Assembly (NCBI GenBank): GCA_037383845.1 | Contig: JARRON010000023.1 | Location: forward strand, 62,001 to 126,000 | DNA: 64,000 nucleotides | Origin: JARRON01 sp037383845 | GTDB lineage: Bacteria > Pseudomonadota > Gammaproteobacteria > Steroidobacterales > XN24 | Reading direction: 5' to 3' | Shown: piece after piece, positions 27,201-34,600 of the stretch | Position numbering within the stretch: position 1 is the first letter of the stretch | Layout: each line of letters opens with the position of its first letter | Position numbers and translations under genes: made by a program | Notes under the pieces: generated by a model | What the model saw: only the letters and a program-made list of their open reading frames with translations | Database searches by the model: none | What the model was told of the DNA's origin: nothing

Positions 27201-27502
27201 GTGATGACGCGCAGGTCGCGCTTGTGGCACTCCCGGACGAGGCGCCGGAAGTCCCGCATGGTGCCGTAAGACGGATTGACGTCCCGGTAGTCTGCGATGT
27301 CGTAGCCGTCGTCCCGCAGGGGTGAAGGGTAAAAAGGCAGCAGCCAGATCGCGGTAACGCCCAGGCTCTTCACGTAGTCGAGTTTCTGGATCAGCCCTTC
27401 GAAGTCGCCGATGCCGTCGTTGTTGGCATCGAAAAACGCCTTGACGTGGAGCTGGTAGATGACGGCGTCCTTGTACCAGTCGGGAACGGAACGATCGATC
27501 AT
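24224..27502 (-). CDS. treS: Trehalose synthase-maltokinase fusion (TreS-Mak/Pep2)
   Basis: Bifunctional enzyme: the N-terminal GH13_16 trehalose synthase (residues about 1-545) interconverts trehalose and maltose, and the C-terminal maltokinase (about 570-1092) phosphorylates maltose to maltose-1-phosphate for GlgE. TreS residues are the nucleophile in GVDGLRLDAVPYL, acid in LLAEANQWPED and Asp in FLRNHDELTLEM. The kinase shows LPKHRWFPGKDR and the aminoglycoside-kinase-like active site ARLHGDLHLGQVLV...YIIDFEGEPARPL. At 1092 aa it matches known fusions. It lies 47 bp after glgE and overlaps glgB by 1 bp, so pathway enzymes are made together. Confidence 0.96.
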   Translation of the reverse strand: MIDRSVPDWYKDAVIYQLHVKAFFDANNDGIGDFEGLIQKLDYVKSLGVTAIWLLPFYPSPLRDDGYDIADYRDVNPSYGTMRDFRRLVRECHKRDLRVITELVINHTSDQHPWFQRARRAKKGSTWRNFYVWSDDDERYDGTRIIFLDTESSNWTWDPEAGQFFWHRFYHHQPDLNFDNPQVLRAVLSVLHFWLKAGVDGLRLDAVPYLIEREGTNNENLPETHEILRKIRAEVDAHYPDRMLLAEANQWPEDTAEYFGRGDECHMAFHFPLMPRMYMALAMEDRNPITDILRQTPELPDGCQWAIFLRNHDELTLEMVTDDERDYLWEYYAADRRMRINLGIRRRLAPLMARDRRKIELMNGLLLSMPGTPVLYYGDELGMGDNIYLGDRDGVRTPMQWTPDRNGGFSRTQPQRLYLPAIQDPLYGYQAVNVESQEADPSSLLNWTKGMLRVRQEFQAFGRGSLEFLYPGNRKIFAYLRQYADETILCVVNLSRTAQAVELDLSEFSGRVPIELSGRTAFPPVGDLPYLLTLPGYGFSWFALVESAEAPNWYSEAPEPMPSFLTLVLRKSLEELTTDKNRRMLEEEILPDYLPKHRWFPGKDRAVESVSLDDTLVLPGPGDPQLLCLLSVRQDGETARYQLPLAVTWDEAALRPGSATLSWTLARTRRFRYVGALHDAMFSDEFACRLLQLMRGELPTDERLVVAGWDALKDLALGEDTEVRRFGVEQSNTSVVVGGRVALKLFRKLAAGIHPELEMVRYLTHEAGFRNTPALLGSVEMTDATGQPTALAIAQEYLFNQGDGWQYVTNYLDRELEARAMGRDQASGELPAVDHEENLQLIERLGQRVAEMHVALARPTPDPAFSPKRSTAKDAQAWARNARRQSREAFSALRRIQPSLEGPTAERAKALLERQKDVDAFIRAAAAGRPDVLIARLHGDLHLGQVLVVERDFYIIDFEGEPARPLDARREKSSALRDVAGMLRSFDYAAWSAAFEFSRRQPNAGQASRQDAMAWRDAAQARFLAGYRSGIGDCGVWPDSDAEGLRLVELFLVEKALYELAYEAANRPAWLDIPLAGLLALLDAAPGRRRSP

Positions 27503-27549
27503 CGGGGACGAAAACTCCTGTATCGGTCTGGCGGCAAGAGGACGCAGGC

Positions 27550-30500
27550 TCAGAGCGCGGCGGCGGGCCGCAGCCGCCAGATCCTGGCCGGACCGTGATC
27601 CGGATCCAGCCGTACGTGCTGGATCTTGCCGTGCAGCGTGAAGACGTGGCCCTCCAGCAGATCTTCCACCTCGATGGCCCCGTCGTCAGGAAGTCCGAAC
27701 TCCCACAGCGGGACTTCGAAATGGGTCTCCTGGACGTTCCGGTGATCCATGTTCACCAGTATCAGGAGATTGTTGTCCCGCTCCGGCGTCGCCTTGTAGT
27801 AGCAGAGCACGTGCTCGTTCCAGGCGTTCAGGAACCGGATGTTGGTATGCGTGCGGAGGGCCGGATTCTCGCGGCGGATCCGGTTCAGCCGGCGTATGAG
27901 ACTGCGGATATTTCCGGGCCGCTCGAAGTCCCAGGTCTTGATCTCGTACTTCTCGCTGTCCAGGTACTCCTCCTTACCGGGTACCGGAGTGCCTTCGCAG
28001 ATCTCGAAGCCGTTGTAGATCCCATAGAGTCCCGAGAGCGTGGCCGCGAGCACGAGGCGCATCTCGTAAGCGGGCCGCTCGTTGCTCTGCAGGATGGCCG
28101 GATTGATATCCGGCGTGTTGACGAAGAAGTTTGGCCTGAACGTCTCGCGGTACTCGCCCGTCGCGAGCTCCTCCAGGTAGGCCGCCATCTCTGCCTTGTG
28201 GTTACGCCAGGTGAAATAGGTATACGACTGGGTGAAGCCCAGCTTGGCGAGGCGCAGCATCACCTTGGGGCGCGTGAATGCCTCGGCCAGCAGGACGACC
28301 TCCGGGTCCGCCTGCTTCAGCTCGCCGATGAGCCATTCCCAGAACGGGAACGGCTTGGTGTGCGGATTGTCCACCCGGAAGGTCTTGACGCCCTGCGCCA
28401 TCCAGAATTCGAAGACTCGCTTCAGCTCGAACCAAAGACCGGGGATGGCGTCCCGGTAGAAGTGCACATTGACGATGTCTTCGTACTTCTTGGGCGGGTT
28501 CTCGGCGTACTTGATGGTGCCGTCGGGGCGCCAGTCGAACCACTCCGGATGCTCTGTGAGCCAGGGATGATCCGGGGAGCACTGGACCGCGATATCCAGT
28601 GCGATTTCCAGGTCATGGTCCCGGGCGGCAGCGACGAGGGCGCGGAAGTCCTCCAGCGTGCCAAGCTCCGGGTGCACGGCCGTGTGCCCCCCCTCCCTGG
28701 CGCCGATGGCGTAGACGCTGCCGGGATCGTCGCGACCCGCCAGGAGAGTATTGTTGCGCCCCTTGCGATGGGTCCGCCCGATGGGGTGGACAGGCGTGAA
28801 ATAGAGCACGTCAAAGCCCAGGTCCCGGACGTAAGGAAGTCGCTGGATAACGTCCCGGAACGTCCCGTGGCGTCCGGGCACGGGAGACTGGGAGCGCGGG
28901 AACATCTCGTACCATGCGGCAAAGGCCGCAGCCGGCCGGTCAACCACCACGTCCAGCGATCTATCGTAGATCGTCAGGTTGCTCCGGGGCGCAGCGCGGT
29001 CCATCAGCGCCAGGAGATCTCCGGCCATGAGATGCGACAGACGCGTCGCGTCGTCCGATGCGCCCTTCAATGCGCGGTGCCATGCCTCGAGCGCGCCGGC
29101 ATCCTCGCCAGAAGCCTGCTGCACCGCCTCGGCTACCAGTTCCGTACCCTCGCGAAGCTCAAGCCCGATGTCCAGTCCGGCATCGTTCTTTTTCCCTGTC
29201 TCGTCCCGCCAGGTGCGAAAGCGGTCCCGCCAGGCGACTACCGTGTATTCGAAACGCCCGAGCTGATCGACGTGGAAACGTCCCGACCAGCGATCATTGT
29301 CGCCACGGGACAGGGGCGCTTCGCTCCACGCCTTTTTTCCTTTTCTCCGGAACCGCACCGCTGCCCGGAGCACGTCGTGCCCGTCGCAGAAAATATCCGC
29401 CGAGACGTCTACGCCTTCCCCCAGGATGCGCTTGACAGGAAATCGACCGCCGTCGATCTCCAGCGTAACCTTCTCGATGGCAACCCTGGCGTCCGCGAGG
29501 GATTGCAGGCGGGCCAGCTGCGCCTCCCGGGTCCGCCGGCTTTTCCGCGGTTTCCCGGGCTCCCGCATCCAGATCCGCACGCCCAGGGGCTCCACCGCCT
29601 CGGCTCTGCCGGGCGCAAGGCGGACGGATGCGCTGCCAGGTGTGACATCCCGCCAGCGGCTGATGCCGGTGCTCTCCAGCACTTTCGCCGGATCCACCAG
29701 AGCACCGTCGGCCGCGCTCGGGTTGACCACCACGACCGCGGCCTCCTCGCCGTGCCTGCGGACCATCACCGCCGTGGCAGCATCCGGACCGTTCAGCCGT
29801 CGCTGCGGCCCCTCGTGCCCCAGCGCCGCCAGTCGCGCCTTGAGGCGATTCATCGCCGTGATGCGCTCGCTCAGGTCAAAGGGCGCCTCCGCAAGCTGGG
29901 CATCCCACTGGCCGGGCCGCGTGTCGCGGGTGTCCAGGGGCTGCGTGAAACCATACTCGTAGCCCATGGGCATCAGCACGGCCGCGGAGAAACACGCGGC
30001 CCACTGGTATCGAAACCCGTAATGCGCCTCCAGGACACTGGCCGGCAGTCCGGCCAGCTCCGAGGCCAGCCGCGGCGTATCGTGCCGCTCCGGGAAGGAG
30101 ACCGTGCCAAGTGCCGGGCGCAGCTGCTCATACTGATCCAGCAGCCACGGCGCCCGGAAGTCCCACCAGCGGGAGCTGTTGAAGGCCAGGTCGAAGCCGG
30201 CGCGGCCCAACGCCACGACCTCCTCAGGCGGGGCCCCTAGCGCGTCAGCGCAGAACACCGGGGCTGGCCCGTCGTCAGCCCGCGCCACGTCGATGAGCGC
30301 CCGCCAGAACGCCTCCGGGACCCGATGGGCGCCCGCGCAGCGGAACCCCGTCACTCCGCAGGCCCGATAGCGCCGGATCAACGCGCCCCAGAAGGCCAGT
30401 TGCTCATCCCGGAGCGCGTCCGGGTAACGGACAGGCGCAAGGTCCGGCGGGGTCCCGTGGTGACCCGAGGGATCCAGGGCGTGGCCCCGCGCCAGCGGCT

Positions 30501-30858
30501 GGTCCGAAGGACGGTCAAACCAGGCCGGAAACCTTTTGACCAGGTCCCCGTCCCGGGCCGAGTGATCCAGGACAAGGTCGACCATGACCCGCAGCCCCGA
30601 CTGCTCCGCCACGCGACAGAAAGCGGCCAGCCGGTCATCCCAGGGTCCCTCCTCGCCCCCGGCGACTACCGGGTGCAGCGCGTCGAAACTTCGGATGGAG
30701 TAAAGGCTCCCCGAGGTCCCCGGGGCGTGGAAAGGGTTGATGCTGATCCAGTCGAAGGCCATCGCCGCGATCCGCGGCACGTGGTCGGCCCATGTCTCGA
30801 GTGGCCCGGCCAGAAGTGGAAACAGGTTGTATATCCGGGCCCCTTCGACGCTCGGCAT
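27550..30858 (-). CDS. glgE: GlgE maltosyltransferase with an extra N-terminal GH13-like domain
   Basis: Transfers maltosyl units from alpha-maltose-1-phosphate to the non-reducing ends of alpha-1,4-glucan. Residues from about 455 onward are a complete GlgE: N-terminal domain (VTLEIDGGRFPVKRILGEGV), catalytic GVKTFRVDNPHTKPFPFWEW with the nucleophile Asp, acid Glu in VVLLAEAFTRPKVM, and the C-terminal beta domain. Residues 1 to about 440 form an additional alpha-amylase-fold domain (YNLFPLLAGPLETWADHVPR...). There the beta-4 motif reads GFRCAGAHRVP and the beta-5 motif VFCADALG, so the usual nucleophile Asp and acid Glu are both replaced. ATG at 30858 behind AAGGGAGG. First gene of glgE-treS-glgB. 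1102 aa against about 670 for plain GlgE. Confidence 0.93.
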   Translation of the reverse strand: MPSVEGARIYNLFPLLAGPLETWADHVPRIAAMAFDWISINPFHAPGTSGSLYSIRSFDALHPVVAGGEEGPWDDRLAAFCRVAEQSGLRVMVDLVLDHSARDGDLVKRFPAWFDRPSDQPLARGHALDPSGHHGTPPDLAPVRYPDALRDEQLAFWGALIRRYRACGVTGFRCAGAHRVPEAFWRALIDVARADDGPAPVFCADALGAPPEEVVALGRAGFDLAFNSSRWWDFRAPWLLDQYEQLRPALGTVSFPERHDTPRLASELAGLPASVLEAHYGFRYQWAACFSAAVLMPMGYEYGFTQPLDTRDTRPGQWDAQLAEAPFDLSERITAMNRLKARLAALGHEGPQRRLNGPDAATAVMVRRHGEEAAVVVVNPSAADGALVDPAKVLESTGISRWRDVTPGSASVRLAPGRAEAVEPLGVRIWMREPGKPRKSRRTREAQLARLQSLADARVAIEKVTLEIDGGRFPVKRILGEGVDVSADIFCDGHDVLRAAVRFRRKGKKAWSEAPLSRGDNDRWSGRFHVDQLGRFEYTVVAWRDRFRTWRDETGKKNDAGLDIGLELREGTELVAEAVQQASGEDAGALEAWHRALKGASDDATRLSHLMAGDLLALMDRAAPRSNLTIYDRSLDVVVDRPAAAFAAWYEMFPRSQSPVPGRHGTFRDVIQRLPYVRDLGFDVLYFTPVHPIGRTHRKGRNNTLLAGRDDPGSVYAIGAREGGHTAVHPELGTLEDFRALVAAARDHDLEIALDIAVQCSPDHPWLTEHPEWFDWRPDGTIKYAENPPKKYEDIVNVHFYRDAIPGLWFELKRVFEFWMAQGVKTFRVDNPHTKPFPFWEWLIGELKQADPEVVLLAEAFTRPKVMLRLAKLGFTQSYTYFTWRNHKAEMAAYLEELATGEYRETFRPNFFVNTPDINPAILQSNERPAYEMRLVLAATLSGLYGIYNGFEICEGTPVPGKEEYLDSEKYEIKTWDFERPGNIRSLIRRLNRIRRENPALRTHTNIRFLNAWNEHVLCYYKATPERDNNLLILVNMDHRNVQETHFEVPLWEFGLPDDGAIEVEDLLEGHVFTLHGKIQHVRLDPDHGPARIWRLRPAAAL

Positions 30859-31002
30859 CTGTCCTCCCTTGGAAATAAGCGAAAGAAGCTCCCGGGCTCG
30901 GCCGGGAGCCCGCGTGGGCGGCGACTCGACAACAGTATAGAAGGCGCGCCGACCGGGGCTGCAACTCGGTAACGGCGAGAATGCCCTTTCCAGCCCTAAG
31001 AT

Positions 31003-31032
31003 CCTACTGAAGGTTAATCCGATAACCTACTG
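31003..31032. promoter_or_regulatory. Direct repeats and partial palindrome upstream of glgE
   Basis: CCTACTG occurs at 31003-31009 and again at 31026-31032, 23 bp apart, flanking GGTTAATCCGATAACC (31012-31027, outer five bases complementary). An AT-rich stretch (31033-31048) adjoins it. It lies about 150 bp ahead of the glgE start and is a candidate operator or promoter region; no clear -35/-10 pair was found. Confidence 0.3.
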
Positions 31033-31045
31033 TTTTATCTATTTT

Positions 31046-31567
31046 TTAATTCCGTCCGGGCGGGGGCTTGCCTGGCTGTCCGGCGGCGTGCCCCATCCGC
31101 CCCAGCCGGCTGCTCGCCTCCCGGAGCAGGCCGGCGCACGCGTCCTCGACCATGTCCAGCACCAACTCGAAGCCGTTGAGCCCCCCGTAATAGGGATCGG
31201 GCACATCCCGTCCGCTGCCCTCGGACGCAAAATCCATCAGGCGGCGGATTTCGGCCCGCGCGTCCCGGGGAGCCATTCCGGAGAGGTGGCCGTAGTTGTC
31301 GGAGTCCAGGGCGACGATGAGGTCGAACTGGTCAAAGTCATCCGGCGAAACACGGCGCGCCTCGATACCGCTGAGATCGAAGCCCCTCGCCCGGGCCGCG
31401 GAGGCCGCCCGGCGATCCGGGGGGGCGCCCACGTGATATCCGTGGGTGCCCGCGGACTCCACGTGGATCCGGTCCTGCAGGCCGGCGTCGGTCACCAGTT
31501 TCCGAAATACGCCTTCGGCCGTCGGCGAACGGCATATGTTGCCCATGCAGACGAAGAGGATTCTCAC
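31046..31567 (-). CDS. Low-molecular-weight protein-tyrosine phosphatase
   Basis: A 173-aa cytoplasmic phosphatase. The P-loop is CMGNICRS (Cys7 nucleophile, Arg13), the general-acid Asp is in VPDPYYGG, and a second Cys at position 12 is available for a protective disulfide. The C-terminus carries an extra polar tail (GQPGKPPPGRN). Homologues such as Wzb regulate tyrosine kinases of capsule or exopolysaccharide export. Here no kinase gene is near. It follows the giant OmpA/barrel gene by 98 bp on the same strand, with a GC hairpin between, so it may or may not belong to the riboswitch-controlled unit. Confidence 0.93.
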   Translation of the reverse strand: MRILFVCMGNICRSPTAEGVFRKLVTDAGLQDRIHVESAGTHGYHVGAPPDRRAASAARARGFDLSGIEARRVSPDDFDQFDLIVALDSDNYGHLSGMAPRDARAEIRRLMDFASEGSGRDVPDPYYGGLNGFELVLDMVEDACAGLLREASSRLGRMGHAAGQPGKPPPGRN

Positions 31568-31633
31568 GACATTCTCGCGCGGACCCGGCTGAACACGCGC
31601 CTATGATGACACGGGTTCCGGCACCGCCGAAGG

Positions 31634-31659
31634 CCGCGGCCGGGCATCGCCGGCCGCGG
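31634..31659 (-). terminator. Perfect 10-bp GC hairpin after the OmpA/barrel gene
   Basis: CCGCGGCCGG (31634-31643) and CCGGCCGCGG (31650-31659) form a stem with a 6-nt loop seven bases after the stop codon. No U-run follows, so readthrough into the phosphatase gene is possible. Confidence 0.45.
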
Positions 31660-31665
31660 GCTGAC

Positions 31666-34600
31666 CTACATGGCGCCCACCAGGTTCAGGAAGACACCCT
31701 GGTGATCATAGTCCAGGTCGGTCAGGTCGTCGGAGAAGTCGGTAAAGTTGTAACCCAGGCCCACCTTCATGCTGGCGCCCAGGTACCGGTAGACAGCCAC
31801 CAGCATGCCGCTGCGCCGCTCACTGGTGTCAGGCAGGTCCAGGACCCGGCCCTCCAGGAGCCCTTCCCAGTTCTCGCGGACCCGGAGATCCGTGCGCAGG
31901 ACCACCAGGTGAGCGTTGTTGTCGAAGTAGTTCGGGTTCTCCCGGTCGAGGCTGACCTGCCCCAGACGGTAGGCGTACTTGCCGCCCACGGACCAGCTGG
32001 AAGTCACATCGTAGCTAAGGTCCAGGGCCGCGACATGACTCTTCTGGAGGAACTCCGCCCCCAGGCCCTGGGAGCCCATCTGGTCAACGCCCGGCACGTT
32101 GTAGAAGTACGTGTACTTCGCCAGGGCGTTCAGCCGGTCGTTGTCCACCGGCCTGAATGCGTAGCCCAGCACCGCTTCGGTGAAACCGCCGTCATAGAAG
32201 TCGCCGGCGGAGCTGTCGCTCTCGGAGTGGTTGAACTTGCCCACGATCCGCCAGTCCGGCACTACCTGGTACTTGAAGCTGTTCCGGACCAGCCAGGTCG
32301 TCCGGTCGAGCCAGGTGCCGTCCGCCTGCTGGGTATCGTCGAACCGGTACTCCATGGCCGTGGACAGCTGGACGGTGTCGAAGCCGTAGCCGACGCGGAA
32401 ACCCGCTGCCTGGCGTTCCGTTTCCGCGCCCGTGCGGCGATCGACCAGGGTGCCGATGTCCGTGTCCACGCCCAGGTTCCACCGGTCCGTCGGGGCCAGC
32501 GTCAGGCCCGTGGCGTGGGTCAGGCCGGTGACGTCGTCACTGCGCTGGTAGCGCTCCTCCACGTAGACGCTGGCGCTGTCCGACAGCCGCGAACGGGTGC
32601 CGGCCACCAGGTTGCCATGGCGGCCGCGGAGGCCGTTGTCCGTACGCTCGTTCTCCAGGGCGTAATTCACGTAGAAGGTGGTGCGATCGGAGAACATGTA
32701 GCTGGATCCGAGCCGCCCGCCGGGACCCAGGTCGCCGCCAGAGGCTTCGGCATCGATGACCACACGGTCGCCGAGGCGCAGTGAACCGCCCACACCCACA
32801 CGGCCGTTATCTTCGCGGTTACCGCTGCTGGACAGGGTCTCCTGGGCGAACCCGTAGCTCGTCCAGGCGCCCCGGGAATCGTAGGCGGCCTGTACCACTG
32901 CGTCCGTGCGGTCGCCGGTCTCCTGGGTCAGGGCCACGGCGGAAGCGTCGTCCTCCCGGGAATCACGGCGAACGCCGGCACTGACGGTCCACTGGTCGGT
33001 GACCTGGTAGCCCACGTTCAGCTCTTCGCTGCTGGCCTTCAGCCCGCCGTCCTGTTCCGAGCTGTCCGCCTTGGCCGATACCGACAGGTCGGCGGTCACC
33101 GGCATCTGGAACATGGCGCCGTACTGGTCCAGGTCTGACAGGGCCGTGAGGCCCGCGCCGGAATAGCCGGCCTCGAGGCGCTGGTGGTAGAGGCTCAGGC
33201 GTCCCCTTCCGCCGTCGAGAATGTCTGCAAAACCGAGGCTCAGGTCGATGCGGTGGGCACCCGCGCTGGCGTCGACGAAGGGCGCCTCAAGGGGCTGGTC
33301 GAACTCGAAGCCCCCGTCACTGGACGTCCAGGTACTGGCCACCAGACCCTCGCTTTGCGCCGCCTGCAGCTTCAGCCAGGACTCGTTGCTCATGCGGACG
33401 GTGACGTCCCCGGCGTTCAGACTGCTGTCGCCGGCACCATCGTCGCTGTTGTGGTTCGTCGTGAGGCCGAGCCGCACGTAGTCGTTGACCCAGTAGTGGC
33501 CCTGGCCGCCGACGGCCACCGTGTCGAGTTCATCGAACCCCGGGGTGTACTCGTAGTTGACTACGAGCCAGGCTTCGTCGCCGCTAAGCCCGCCGGTGCG
33601 CACCAGGAGGTCGTCCGTCACCACGGCGGAGAGGGGCTCGGACAGGAGGATCCTTCCCTGCAGGTAGTCGATGTCGTAGTCCTGCCCGTAGCGCAGGCTG
33701 GACACGCCGGAGACGATGCCCGTGGCCTTGTCACGGATCTCGATGCGGATCCGCTCCGATCCGGGAAGCAGGTCCTGGCGGGCCAGCAGGTAAAGGGACC
33801 CTCCAGTGCCACGGAAGGCTTCGCGCCCGCCGACGGTGCCGGGCTCGGCGCCGAAGCCGTCCACGGCGAAACGGTGTTCTCCGAAGCCGGTCATGTCTTC
33901 CGACTGGTAGCGGAGGTTGGCGCCGTACAATCCGCGGTCCACGCGGGCCAGCTCGTTATCGCCGTAGCGGACGTCGAAGTTGCCCCACAGGGCGTGGTTT
34001 TCCTGGCGCTCAAGCTTCACGTAGAACTTGCCCATGGTGGGCGCCATCTCTTCCACGGTGCCGTCGTCGCCGAAAGTGGGATAGTAGTAATCAGGGTCGA
34101 TGCGGCGGAACAGCGATTCCGGAGACTTGTCCAGGAAATTGGTGAACATGTCTTCCACGGCGGCTTCCCGCGTGTCGGCGCTCGCGGTCAGGTTCCAGCC
34201 TTCGCCGAACTCACCATCCACGTAGAACGCCAGGCGGCCGTCGACGGCTGAATCGTAGTCGAAAGGCGTGTTCTCTCCTTCCAGCTCGTCCGCCGCACCG
34301 GTGGTCCGGTTCTCCGAGACGGTGAGATCCGCCATCGCCGTGTAGAACCAGTCGTTCTTCTTGAACTCCAGGTCCCGGAGGAAGAGTTCGCCGCTGCCGT
34401 TTTCATCCAGGACGGCCACTTCCACCGTGTGCATGCCCGTCGGCAGGATGATCTCGGCGGCGAAGTTGCCCTGGCCGTCGGTGGGCACGGGCTGGCCCGC
34501 GACCCAGACGGAATGTCCCGGCGGGATGTCGGAGCCGGTGACGCTCACCGTGCCGCTGCCCAGGACGATGTTTCTTACGGCGAGATCGGACTCTCCGTAG

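Noticed and set aside
27595..30240. 881-codon open frame on the plus strand inside glgE
   Set aside because: Antisense to the GlgE core. High GC leaves few stops, and the translation has no recognisable domains or plausible start context.
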